NCBI GenBank assembly: GCA_036872755.1
Contig: JAVHNS010000011.1
Coordinates: forward strand, 806,001-870,000
Length of the DNA stretch: 64,000 bases
Source: Orbilia blumenaviensis
Lineage: Eukaryota > Ascomycota > Orbiliomycetes > Orbiliales > Orbiliaceae
Reading direction: 5' to 3'
Shown: one piece after another, positions 21,125-38,413 of the stretch
Numbering within the stretch: position 1 is the stretch's first letter
Layout: every line of letters begins with the position of its first letter
Made by a program: the position numbers and the translations under genes
Notes under the pieces: generated by a model
Database searches by the model: none
The model's input: only the letters and a program-made list of their open reading frames with translations
What the model was told of the DNA's origin: nothing

Positions 21125-24100
21125 CTCGATCTCGGCGTGACAGTCTCGTGGCTGTCGTCTACCTAGCTAGATCAAGCTTCACGAACGGTGGCGGTTGTCT
21201 AAGTGGCTGTAATTATCACCACCCCTGGGCCTTGAGGCGATTGCACACAGCGTTATGGTAGCAAGTAACAGCAGTGGCGAGTAAGTGGTTTATACGTCCA
21301 GACAATCTCAAGACCATGTCATTGATAGAAGTTTCAACATCACCACAACACATATCTGTGCCCCTCCAAAGCCCCGCAGTCCACGGACGCCCGACATCAA
21401 AACAAGCTTACGGAGCTTCACGACATGCCTCGGCATGCCAGGCGCCATGAGGCAGTTCTCGCCCAATAGAACAGGGGCTCCATCCAACGCTAGTCCGGGC
21501 ACCGCTGCACCTGCTCGCACTCGCGCAGATCCACAAGCAAGTGACTTATCTACTTGGGCTAATTCGGAGAACTCGGAGTTACTTTGTCCTCCAGCTTCCG
21601 GCCGAAAAGGTCTCAAGGGGATACATTATTGCTTCTCTCAGTAAGCAACCAACATGGACAAGCCACCCCAATTTCGCCTACCGTCGGTGCATTTCCCGTT
21701 TGGCTTGTCCAGTTGCTATCTTTCTACCTTTGCTTCTACTTCTACCTCTACTTTTGCTCCAAGGAGGACCGGGTTTGGCGAGCATCTGTGGGGGATATCG
21801 GGCACATGAACACCTAGGATGAATAGACATTGCATTAAATGTATCCTGCAGACGGCGGTAGGTTCCGTGCTAGATAACGTGAAGCAGGAACCCATTCTGC
21901 CCCATGAGCCGGTGCCATGGTGGGTTCGGTTTCTTTTCCTCTGGTTATTAATGATTGTCTTGCTTCCTGAAGTTTCCATATATCAGGTTTTTTGTTATTG
22001 CTGACTTAGTCAGAAGTATGGAGCACGGAGTGCTCAATCTGTTTCTGAATGCGAAGTGCCGCACTGGGAATCTAATAATGCTGGTCCCTGCTGCTCAGGC
22101 CTGCGTTCATTTGTCAGCCGGGTGAGGGCTAGACAGCCAGTCTAGCGCATACAATGCAATATGAAAGAGAGAGAGAACGGACGAATTGAAGTCGTCATCG
22201 ACTCTTTTCACTTTTGAACTCGGATCATTTTCATTTTTCGGTCAAAGCTTGAGAATAAGCCATGCATGAGCGCATTGTGCGTAAAACCGTGTCCTCTTTC
22301 ATACCGGTATATCATCCTCCCGCTTCTTAAGAAGTTTAGTTCTATAGTAGAGTCTTAATAATCTATACGTAAGTGCTTTTGGTGTGATTATTGGAGGGGC
22401 CCTTCGGCGAGTTTACCCAGAGGTATATCATTAGATATACACGCCTGCAAAAGGTCCTGGAAATTAATCTTGATGATACAGCTGCCTCGCCATCCACTGT
22501 GACGAATACCATGTGCAGTTAAACCAGAGCGGGTTTAACGAGTACTCGAGTCAGTTGATATATCTCCATTCAAGAAGCTGCGTAACCGCAAGAGGACGGC
22601 GGTTTTCGGCGCCGACATTGACAAGAAGTCCTATGGAAGGCTAGGCTTTCCTGAACAATAGCTCGCGTGGGATAGCTAACGTCGTATATTAAAAATTCCA
22701 TGCTATCTTGATAATCTCTCTGTCGAGGCCGCGCATTTATCTACTTCATCCTGTCATGCCCGCGTGGATTACATACGCAACGCAGCCAAAGTCATACGCA
22801 CGCCCCCTTAAGGTATCCCTTCGGGCTTCGCCATGATCTGACCCCTTTGAGGCGGGCGTGTCCCTTGCAACTGCACTGCATTGTAGTAGATAATATCGTT
22901 TTCCGAAGAAGGAAGCGGCTTATGACCTAAAGTAACGAAGCTTATATCCCGGCCAGACTTTTGAGAGGAAAAAGGAAGCATTGCCTACTATGCTGCATTA
23001 GTCCCATGCTAGCGCTGAGTCAAAACCAGAATCCAACCTTTTCTGATGTTCCGCCGTCGAGCTCACATCGCAGCTTTTCTTTATTAGTTACCCAAACTTT
23101 TCCATCAATCGAAACAATCAATCCAAGCCCGGTCGCGAAGCCCTGGCAATCCGATTTGCATCGTCGACTGAGCATGCAAAAGCAGAGCGCTCCGGAATTG
23201 CATTGCATTGCAACCCCCCGGTGCAGAATTCACCCCCAGTTCGTTTCATCCAGTGTAGTAGGACACGAACAGCAAGTTAACAAGTATAGTCCCATTCGAT
23301 CCCATTCGATCCATTTTTTATTTTTATTTTTCTCTCTTTCTCTTCCCTTTTTTTTTGTTTTTGCATTGAAGGCTACCTCTTCTAACCAGCCTAACCATCA
23401 ATCCAGTTCTAATAATCTTTCATAAGCGAAGCAAATCCGCACTGCAGTCTTTTTGAGAAATCTCCAAATCCAGGAATCGAATCCACCCCCCTTCACAACG
23501 ATTTGAACCGAAAAAGATACCTGCCCATTAAATAGGCGACCAGTTAGGACAGCCCAGTTCGTTCGGAACGCAGAGGCTTGGAAACGAAACGTAAAATTGG
23601 CCTACGGACTCGGGTGCATAAGTACGGGCGTCGGGGATTTAGTGGGCTCAAACTCCGATTATATCCTGTCCCTGCGCAGCAAGGCCTATGCAAATGTGAA
23701 TCATACTTTTGCTCTGTTCTCTTGTCAATTTTCTGTTTTTTTTCCAATTTTTTTTTCTTTAGCCTGGTGAGTTCCAAATGTTATTATCTCTCAGATGATA
23801 AAATTTCTGTCCTTTGCCTCCTGGGATTCCCTCAAAACGGACATTTATATTGACCGAACCTCGCACTTCGGCCCGACTTATTAAGCAAAAGTCCGGATCC
23901 TTCCCTGTTTCCCATTTTTCGGAACTTTTTTTTATTTTTTATTTTTTCCATTTTCTATTGTTTTAGTTTTTTACGCTGGCAGCCTGTCTCGTGTCTTGAC
24001 GTTACCGAGTGGTAGCTAAAACAACTATCTCCAAGCTTATTTTCCACCTCATGCACAAAAAATGCTTATATGCTGACATAATCACCGTCTATCAGGCCTG

Positions 24101-24374
24101 GGTCTCACAAGTACCATTGAACTCCTAGGTAGTCAGTCCTTCACGGGTCCACTGTAGCCCCGACCCTCCTTTTTCATCTCAAACCCAAGGTCTTGTCGGT
24201 CGGTGTAATACCGCCCTCCGACCGAAATAGTCTTCCCAAAAGTCGTTCACCACGGCAGGACGCGGGAATAACGGTAAGGGTTCTGGAGTCTTGAACTCTC
24301 AGGACCCTCCTGGAACACTCCGGGGTGGCGGACAGGCATACTTTCTTGACAAAGAAGGCGATGGTGACGACTCG
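21125..24374. other. 3.2-kb intergenic region upstream of the Zn2Cys6 gene
   Basis: No convincing gene. Plus frames at 21285-21644, 21541-21822 and 22961-23425 lack recognisable domains and conserved splice structure. A short basic frame at 22539-22661 is described as a finding. Between about 23310 and 23970 the plus strand has several T- and CT-rich tracts. These are consistent with a long 5' leader or promoter of the downstream transcription factor. Confidence 0.5.
23314..23364 (+). promoter_or_regulatory. Pyrimidine-rich tract in the Zn2Cys6 upstream region
   Basis: A T/C-only stretch on the coding strand about 1 kb upstream of the start codon. Similar T-rich tracts lie at 23730-23760 and 23925-23970. 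These resemble fungal core promoter or leader regions. The assignment is by composition only. Confidence 0.3.
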
Positions 24375-27343
24375 ATGTTTTTGTTTAGCCCAGGCGAAGG
24401 CGGGAACAACTCGCAGGCCGATCCACGCTTAGGACCGACGGCCGCGGACATCGTAAGCCCGAGTTCCGCGAGCACGTCGAGGTCTATGGCCAGTTTTTCG
24501 ACACCTTATAGACTCTCTGGGTCCGGTGTGTCTCCTGAGGCCCTTCATAGTGCTAACGCGACACCGGATAGCCAGCAGGGGAGTGCTGGAAATGCTGGCC
24601 CTGGGTCGGCTCAGGATCAAAAACGAACGAGAGCTTGCGAGTCCTGTCGGTCTCTGAAGGTCAGATGTGAGCCGGACGTCGCGAATCCGGAAGGGAGCTG
24701 CCGTCGCTGTGCGAAGGCACGCCGAGAATGTATCTTCACAGTGCCTACGAGGAAGAGACAGAAGCGGACGGACTCCAGAGTGGCTGAACTCGAACGAAAG
24801 ATCGATAAACTCACAGCGACACTAAATGCCAAACGACGGGGAGACGGTGATCGCGAGCCTCTCCGCGATTTCCCAGTAGATAGCGACACCGAAGTATCTG
24901 ACCCTGATGAGGGCACCAGATCCCGAAAGCATTCACAAATCCGTACAGGATCTATCCCACATGGCTTTTCAGCAGGAGATTCTGATCAATACCGTGAGTC
25001 TGAACCTAAACGCCAGAGACTGATGAGCAGAGATGCAGCAGCAGGGGACAGCCGGCGGAGTAGCTCCGCGCACGATCATATGGAAGACGTGACGACCGAG
25101 GCTACTTCTTCATCACTGTTCGGTGGCGCGAGGATGGAACATCTGACATCTGCATCGGCTCCCCCGAGATCCCAATTCGCGGTTCCGCGGCAGCATCATC
25201 ATCACGCTCGCCATAGAATTCCCACGCCAGAAACTGATCCTAGCTCCATCACTTCTCCAGCCCAGGGATCTGGTGATATGGATGTTATCGATAGGAAGCT
25301 CGTCACAATGGAACTGGCAAATAGGATGTTTAATCACTATAACGATAATCTTGCGCCCCATTTCCCCGCCGTCACTTTTCCGCCCGGAACGACGAGTCAG
25401 GATATTCGCAAACAAAAGCCTTTCCTTTTCCTGGCTATTCTTGCAGCCTCCTCGGCGATATTCGATCCAGATCTAAACCGATTATTAAACAAAGAAGTAA
25501 TTCGCGGAATAGCGGAACGAGTCATCATAAATGGCGAGAAGAGCTTGGAAATCATACAGGTTCTCAACATTGCAACACTTTGGTACTACCCGCCGGATCA
25601 GTTCGAAGAACTCAAATTCTACCAGCTCACACACATAGCCGCGGTCATGGCGATCGATTGTGGGATAAACAAGCCTCATAGAGGCGGTAGGCCAAGAATA
25701 CCTTGGCCACTAGGAGCGAGTGGTACCAGTCTCTCAGGCGATTGCAATGGTTTGAATAGACTCCAACAGATGATGAATCCAGAAGCGAAAGAGAAAGGGG
25801 TTCCGAAAGAACTCCAGAACTGGAAAAAAACATTTTTACCGGATCCTGGGACATTGGAGTCCAGGCGGACATACTTGACATGCTATTGGATGTGCTCAAA
25901 GTAAGTAGTATACATATGCATATCTGGAATTTTAGAAGGTTGTTTTACTAATGGATTTTGCATCTCAGCGTGGCGATGTCATTACGGCGGCCGAATCTCC
26001 TACGTTACTCAGCATATATGGGAGAATGTGTCGAGTTTATCGAAAAATCACCCGAAGCTACTTTACACGACAGAATCATATGCCAATGGGTTAAGCTCCA
26101 GCGAATCACAGAGGAAGTCGGCATTGCTTTTGGCTACGAGGATTCAGTCGCGAAAGTAAACTTAGCGGAAACCCGAATACAATTTGCACTCAAAGGATTC
26201 GAACGACAACTTGAAGAATGGGAGAAGAATCTACCTCCGGAGTGTGAAACTAAGACTGTACGGCTAGCAAGCTATACTCTGTCTCTTTTTATGCACGAGG
26301 TTGCGCTGCATGGCGACCATTCGACGGAAGACTTTAGACCTCCTTTCCTCACAGAAAGATTAATTCGGCAGCCTGATAGTGTTAAGCCTGGTAGCATGCC
26401 ACAGCTAACCCAAACACACATACATGCTCTTTTCAGCTGTCTATCCTCCGCACATGGCCTTTTGGACGGATTTCTAAACATCACAGTCGATGAGCTCCGC
26501 TGTGTGCCCGTCCTTTTCTTCGCCCGAGTAGCCTACTCTATCGTCCTCCTCATCAAAATATACTTCTCAGCCTCCGCTGCCAACTCAGAAGTTGGCAGAG
26601 TAATCGATAAACCACAGCTCAAACTCGACTATTACTTTGAAAAACTACTGGCCTTACTCAAGTCTGCTTCTTCAGACGACAGAAGCAAACCTGCTGCCAA
26701 GTTTTTCATGATACTCACAATGTTAAACCACTGGTACCAATACCAACAAAGGGTTGGAAGCAAAGGTCCCCGACGGCAATCGGTAGTAGTGCCACCAAGC
26801 CCAAACATAAAAGTTGACACAGCCCGAAAACAAGAGGGAAGCTCGTTCTCGTCGACACCCGTCACGCCGTCCCTGGCCTACCGGTCAATGAACGAGACCC
26901 CGTCCACGATGCATATCCCTACACCGCATAGCACCAGTGGTGGCGCAGAAACACCACAGCCCCCCAGCGATACTCTAACTGATGCACCTACACCACTTCA
27001 CATGCTGAGCGACGTAGCAACCACAACCGATGAATCCGCTCAGCACAACCCGAACATGATGAATATCGATAGTGGCAACTTTGGAAATCTGGGGTTCGGT
27101 ACTGGTCAGATGTACGATACCCCGCTTGATGATAATTGGCTTGGGAGTGGCATAGATATGGGCGCCTTCGGGATGGGCGAGCTTGCTTTTGGTATTTCAA
27201 TGGGGATCGATGGCATAGGAGTTAATGGGTTCCCTGGACTCCCTGATTTCCTAGGCGGCGGAAGTAGCTCTGAAAATTTCTTTTCAGATGGAACGGGAGG
27301 CGGAACAGGAGGCGGATTCTTTGATCCTTGGCCTCCTAGCTAG
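24375..27343 (+). CDS. Zn(II)2Cys6 transcription factor, WAR1/PrtT-like
   Basis: Two exons (24375-25900 and 25969-27343) give about 966 residues. The 68-bp intron has GTAAGT, a TTACTAATG branch region and CTCAG. A binuclear zinc cluster lies at residues 88-119: CESC, six residues on a third Cys, ten residues on CRRC, and a sixth Cys. RKRQKRTDSRVAELERKIDK follows and forms a basic linker with a coiled-coil dimerisation helix. The middle homology region of fungal C6 factors covers about 320-720 (around MELANRMFNHYNDNLAPHFP and TLESRRTYLTCYWMC). The tail is S/T/P-rich and ends Gly-rich. The zinc cluster and linker resemble those of WAR1-type regulators of weak-acid stress and protease regulator PrtT; the target genes are unknown. 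The frame is open upstream to about 24291 with a possible acceptor at 24299, so an upstream coding exon may exist. Confidence 0.9.
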
Positions 27344-28388
27344 ATATTGACTATCCGGCAGCAGGCGATGTGGGGGTCTAAGAAAAGACGGGACGATCTC
27401 GGTTACTATTCTCTACTCCTCACGACGCATACGAAAGTTTTCACCGTATATACTCCGCTCTCTACAAGACATGCAACCTAATCTAATTCACGACCTTGGA
27501 ACGACATGCCTTCGCACTATCTATACGGTTATCAAAGCCGATACTTATTTACTCCCTCAGCCCTAAGGGCCACACCCGCTTTGTACTTCTTCGACGCATC
27601 CCTTTTGCAATCCTTTTTGGGAATCATTACCGTTTTTTTTAACTATCATATCTTGATTTTCTGGGTAATCCGTTTTGCTTTAATATATATAGGGCGGTTC
27701 TTGAATTTTTGCCTTGAATCTTTTCTGATATTTGCCCCATTTCTTCTTCTGCTATGGCCTAGGCCCAGTAATAGCTCTCTCGCATGCATGGTTGCTTTCT
27801 ATCTTCTCAACACCTTCATGTATAATACGCCTTTTTGTTTTCCTTTCACTATCCGGAGTTCGATGTTACTGTTTTTGATTCGAGTATTTTGATTTATAGT
27901 CTTCCTGCGGGCGCGAACCGCGAACAGCCCCCAAAAAATAAAAGCCATCATGTACAAACTCAGATCATTTTTGAGTGTTCATTCTTGTCGGTCTCGGCTT
28001 TTTATTACCATGTATACTTTGTAAATTTTCACCTGCTAATTGGCTAATCATCCAATCAGCTGGAAGGAAGGGATGAGAGAACAGGAACAAGTCTAGAGCT
28101 TTAGATACAGGCTCTGGAAACCTAGTTTGATCTTGTGGGAATTCTCCTAAATGACAAATATAAATTTTGTTTTTGGGAGATTTTTTGTTTGGGTGTCCTG
28201 GGGATGGTTTAAAAATATACTCTACTCCACCAACCATCATCTATACGTTCAGAAATGGCTCGTGACTCTTTATAAAATTTGTGATCTGGATTTGCTATTA
28301 TCAGAGACCTGGTAAGTACTTACTTGGTATTCTAAAATTCTTTGTAAAAATACAAGCCATCATAGATCCATAGAAGGGACCTGTCCTA
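27344..28388. other. Convergent intergenic region (Zn2Cys6 and RAD1 3' ends)
   Basis: Contains 3' untranslated and termination sequence of two facing genes. The plus frame at 27506-27892 is T-rich and hydrophobic by composition, not by a family match. No gene is supported. Confidence 0.55.
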
Positions 28389-29721
28389 TCACTCCATCAT
28401 CTCGTCCCCATAATCGTCCGCCCCTCCACCGCTACCACCTAACCCCTCCTCTCCTTCCTCTTCCTCTTCATACTCCTCATCCTCATCATTCAGCGGTAAA
28501 AACCTAAAATCGATGAAAGTAGGCGGCGCACCTTTCTCCCCAACTTCAACAAGATACTGCATACTAAGCACACCTTCTCCATCCCCTCTCAAACTAACCT
28601 TACTCGCAACCCCCATAGCCCTCATCGCCTTTCTCACAAGTCCAAATTTATACCTTCCTACAAACCCTTCATGCGCTAAAAACGTCTCCATTACAGTTTT
28701 GTTATTCGAGGAGAAGTCTACGGTTGCTGAGGATAGGATTCCGGTGGCTGATAAGGAGAAGTTGGGCTTTTTGTTAGGAGAGACGGAATATATCAGAGTT
28801 TCGGGGGAGAGATGGTCGAGTTCGAGTAGGGCGTCGTGGAGGAAGGCGGATTTTAGGATTATCTTGTGGGTTAGGGTTGTGCGGTTGAAGGGGATTAGGT
28901 CGATTGAAGATGGAGGGACGAATGTTGTTAGATGGCAAGTTGTTGTTACACCAGCATCTTCTAATCTAATATCATTTTTTAAGATATCTTTAGCATGCAT
29001 GCATGCTACATTCAAATGTAGGTGGGAAGAGAAATGGCCCTACATGATAGAAAGCGGAAACCCAGTCCCCTGATAAACAAACCTACAAGTCCCCGGCAGC
29101 CGTAAACTATTCTGTTCAAAGAGATTTGGATTCCCAAAGAACGGCTGCTGTTGACGACCGAATGGTATGTTATCTCGACCGGATATTCCGCTTGTGCCTC
29201 CCGGGCGGTTGGCATTGTTACCACCACCACCGCCAGTATTGTTATTACCCCCGTCTGCACCAAATATCTGTAGACATTCTAAAAGTGCTGATAGTGATAT
29301 TTGGAACTTTACGTTGTTTTCGTCGGGTTCTAGGTCAAATTGCTCGATTGAGGATGGTGGGGCGCCTCCTGCTGCCCCGGCTTCTAGGTAGGCTGTTGCA
29401 GGTGTGTAGGTATAGGACGAGAAGAGTTCGGGGGTTAGACAGACATTAGCTATACTCTTGCTGTTAGTAAAGCTCTTAAATTACTTAGAAAAGCTTAGAT
29501 AGTTAAAAACAAAAGCAAAAGAAAGTTTAGAAAGATATCTCTATACCCTGCATAGAATGCGAATCCTCAACCGAAAAGCGGATGTTGTCGGCGGAGATGC
29601 TGACGTTCGCGATAGGCATAAAGCCGATACATTTTAGCAGGTCATATATGTGTCGCGTAGACGAAGATATGGCAGAGAACACGGGACCGGGAGCGCTAGA
29701 AGGCGCGGGGTTCTGGGTCAT
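28389..29721 (-). CDS. rad1: RAD1 subunit of the 9-1-1 checkpoint clamp
   Basis: Three exons give 385 residues: 29721-29547, 29449-29044 and 28965-28389. The N-terminus carries FSAISSSTRHIYDLLKCIGF and NVSISADNIRFSVEDSHSMQ. This is the PCNA-like first strand-helix block of RAD1/Rec1. FSSYTYTP and VKFQISLSALLECLQIFG follow. LEDAGVTTTCHLTTFVP and the DFSSNNKTVMETF segment in the second half match the second clamp domain. A Gly/Asn/Gln-rich insert (NNNTGGGGNNANRPGG) interrupts the first domain. The C-terminus is strongly acidic (DEDEEYEEEEEGEEG). RAD1 forms a ring with RAD9 and HUS1 that is loaded at damaged DNA and activates the ATR/Mec1 checkpoint. Both introns restore the family alignment and the exon lengths sum to whole codons. 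Confidence 0.9.
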
Positions 29722-30444
29722 GATGCCGTGAGTCAGGGCATGGCATGGTGGGATGTCGAGGATGTTGAGAGGAAGACTGTGTTGGGTGTGTTATAATGTG
29801 AACGCGTTACACAGCACGCGTGGGTCACGTGCGTATGAGGGTTGTCTGGGGTAGCTGGGCTGGGGGCTATTAGATGGGCAGGCAGTGAGGTTGCACCACC
29901 TAATGCTCCCATCCGGTTAACTGCTTACGCTGCGGGGCTGATGTGTATTATGCAGGTAGTTCTTGGAGCAAGGCTGTACAATAACAGCCTAGATCCAAAG
30001 CCCTTTCAGAAACCAGGCACTAATAGCTAGAAATTTTCGAAAACGTCAAAAAAACCTACCAGCCCAATGATAAATGCAAGAGTCCTAGAATAACGACGCA
30101 TACAGGCATATCTCTATGTGAATTTAAATGCATATTTTTGGTCGTCACTTAGTAGTGTTTACTACAAGATAGACATTTTAATCATAGTATCGAGCTATTG
30201 GATTCGCAGCTCGAACTCATGTATCATGGAAGCTTTCTATTAACCAGAAACATCTATCATACAGTGAATAGCTAAGCCAATATCATAGTACATGGTCCAC
30301 CTAGCCAAATGGCCCTGTCAGAACAGTCACCATGTGGAGCTATAACGCTGTTTTATGCATAACGTCGTGATACATAGCATCAGCTTCCGTGCAAGCGAAT
30401 AGGATTTGTGATTTCTCTTAATCCTTCTGGCTTCCGAAACCCTT
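29722..30444. other. Intergenic region upstream of RAD1
   Basis: Promoter side of RAD1 and 3' side of the secreted-protein gene. A plus frame of 62 codons at 29842-30030 has no features. An ACGCGT and a CACGTG word lie at about 29800-29835 upstream of RAD1. ACGCGT matches the MCB element of cell-cycle-regulated DNA replication and repair genes. Whether it is used is unknown. Confidence 0.45.
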
Positions 30445-31050
30445 TTAATTCTTTGGCTCCGTCAAGTAGCTGTACCAAGAAGCACCATTACTTCCAGTAG
30501 GCCTCCCTGATCCAGGAACTGCTACACACTTCTTTTCCTTCTCCACCTTCTTATCAATCAACCCAGAAACATAGATCTTGTAAACATCTTTCGGACCATC
30601 AGGGCAAGCTAGGAAGGATCCCTTAGTATGAGAGAAGTATAATTTCTTATCATCTCCATACTTAATCCTGAACCCGTTCGACACAACGCCCTCCGGAACG
30701 GCTGGTTTTCCTGGAGGTGTGTATCTCAATGCACCGGTTTGGTCGACATAGAGTTGCTGACCGCCTGGAATTTGGACATCGAGGATACCGGTGCCGCCGC
30801 CGGCGTGCCAGAATTTCCAGTGTGTAGATCCCATAGTATCGCACTTCGGAGTGCCTTCAACTTTAGGATCGCAGCCAACGGTGGAGGTGTCCTTGCCGAG
30901 GTAGAAGTAACCGTAGTAGGTGACGACGGCTTGATCAAACCCGCCAATCTTGAAGGAAGGCCAGAAGCCAGTGCCTGTTGCCCATCGCGATGGGGCGCAA
31001 GAGACGGCAGTAACGAGCGAGAGAAGGGTGGCGGCTCCGACGATGTGCAT
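30445..31050 (-). CDS. Small secreted protein, possibly PhiA-like
   Basis: A single exon of 201 codons. The first 19 residues (MHIVGAATLLSLVTAVSCAP) are a clear signal peptide with a hydrophobic core and an A-x-A-like cleavage region. The mature protein has aromatic-rich strands (AVVTYYGYFYLG, HWKFWH, LYFSHTKG). Four cysteines in mature chain (VGCDPK, PKCDT, LACPDG, KKCVAV) would allow two disulphides. No catalytic motif is visible. The region from LDVQIPGGQQLYVDQTGAL to FLACPDGPKDVYKIYV has the cadence of the fungal PhiA/secreted cell-wall family (strand, gap, Cys, DxYxIYV-like). This resemblance is weak. It could equally be an orphan effector-type protein. The upstream DNA on this strand has a TTATATA-like box near 31270. 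Confidence 0.75.
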   Translation of the reverse strand: MHIVGAATLLSLVTAVSCAPSRWATGTGFWPSFKIGGFDQAVVTYYGYFYLGKDTSTVGCDPKVEGTPKCDTMGSTHWKFWHAGGGTGILDVQIPGGQQLYVDQTGALRYTPPGKPAVPEGVVSNGFRIKYGDDKKLYFSHTKGSFLACPDGPKDVYKIYVSGLIDKKVEKEKKCVAVPGSGRPTGSNGASWYSYLTEPKN

Positions 31051-32899
31051 TTTGGCTGCAGTAATTTTTTTTTGTTCTTTTTTAGCGTGGGCTTGAGCTT
31101 GACGACTAAGGCTTAAAAAGATGGGATGAATGAAGAAAGTCGTTCCCAGGAGGTGTAATTTAATGTGGGCGATTTTCTCCGTTATCTTAATTTAAAGCAA
31201 GCAGAGCGAACGTCAAGGTCCACAGTCTCTTCCGTATCAAAGAGAGAAAAAAACGAGCGTGAAACTGCTATATAAGCACCGGATGAGGGGGACGGGAATG
31301 AAGTGAGGGACAGAAGATTGCTACCAGAATAAGAATAGCAAAGGCACAGGGACGACCACAAGATCCTTTACCTCGCCACCTTCGATCTTCTTATAATCAG
31401 CCTTCTTTGGAAAAAATAAACTCTTGGAAAAAAAGTATGGGCCACTTATATTGAACGACAGAAGAGGGACCAACGGGAGCCCAACCTGCATGCAAGGGAT
31501 TGCTCTTCAAGATACGTCACCCCGGTCGGGCTAGACCTGCCGTGTTGGATCTGGCTGCCGATACCGTGAGCTCGCCAGCTTCAGACTTCCTGTAGAACCT
31601 GTCAAGACTTTGGCAGCTCCTCTAGCTCTTCGCTTGGCTGCCCACAGGAACAACTGACGATAATGAAAGCCCTAAACACGGCAATCGTTGGCGATTCACT
31701 CCGTCCCGAATTTCAGGCGTGTTGCGGCGTAGAAAATGACACACACAAAGCGACAAGGCACAGCACGTGACGGAGATTTTAAAATTGCAGGAGAATCGAA
31801 AAGTTGGTGAGATTTTGAGACAACCAAGCTGTTGGGTGTTGGTTAATGCTCTCCGATTATTAATAGATCGTAGATATTAGTTTACATGCATGATATAGAA
31901 AGAAAGGAAACGGCGAGGTTGTATCAAAAGGGGTCATGATATTGGATGGGTATCATCAATATTATGTTTTCGCCTCAAACGTAAACTCCTCCAGCCGCTA
32001 GGGCGTACACGGAGCCGATCCTATTCGCAACCGTCAGTTTATGATGTAGGAATGACGAGGGGGGGCGAGGTGTCACGGACCCGAACGCAATTGAAGCCGG
32101 AATTGCTATCACTGGGGCGAGGGTTAAAGATTTGTCTGTTGCACCAATCGATCAGTTATGAATCGCAATTATAGGTTTCATGATGGCATGTTTGAAGATA
32201 TATCATACTTATGGAAAATACAATTGTGAGAATTGCACCTGAAATTAAATATATTAGAACGATGGTTCATATGCTGCCGCTGCCATTCTTTGAAGTTGTT
32301 ATACCAAATGCGAGGAGTAGGAACGCTACGGGAGAGTGGAGGCTCTTCCCAATCATGGGAGAGAACGGAGTATTCGCGGCCGCGTTCCACAGTTCTAAAC
32401 TCGGTGTAGACATTCTTTCGGGTATGATGAATTGGGCTTCAATGGGTCGCGGCGAAGCTAGATATTCGGCAGTTCCTTCGTTTACTAGCAGCGCTCGGTG
32501 TCTAGTGCACGATGTAGTGGTATGTAAGAGAGATATCGATGTCGAAGAACACTGGATCTAGATGAGGCCACCTAGAGAGTCGTGTTGGGTGTTGTTGATC
32601 TACGCCACAATTTAGGACGCCATAAAGTGCCATATTATACCGCCACATTCCTTCCCTGGGGTTCAACCTTCCATCAACACATCGTGGCGGTGGAGCTACA
32701 CCTGCATACCCGGAGAGACAGCTTCACCTCCCATCTCGTATCAAATCCTCCGCGCTGCATCATATTCACTGCCCCCATCTCCACATCATTGCTTCGCACC
32801 CATTCTGATCGCATAGCCATATTGACACGTTCTAACCAATAAAGCGACGATTACAAGTCATTTCTCCTTTAAAAAACCTCCGACTAAGGTTTCGCCACG
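31051..32899. promoter_or_regulatory. Divergent upstream region of secreted-protein and GCN5 genes
   Basis: The 1.85 kb between two head-to-head genes. A TATATAA word at about 31269-31275 lies 220 bp upstream of the secreted-protein start. A plus frame with a true ATG at 32211-32561 (116 codons) has no recognisable domain, and the opposite strand is open over part of it. I consider it unlikely to be a gene. A CACGTG word lies at about 31765. Confidence 0.45.

Positions 32900-38413
<5,514 letters not shown>

Noticed and set aside
24291..24374. Start of the Zn2Cys6 protein at 24291
   Set aside because: The codon is TTG. The first ATG is at 24375, although an upstream exon spliced near 24299 cannot be excluded.
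32211..32561. 116-codon ATG-started frame upstream of GCN5
   Set aside because: No domain, opposite strand open over part of it, and position in a divergent promoter region; kept only as a note.
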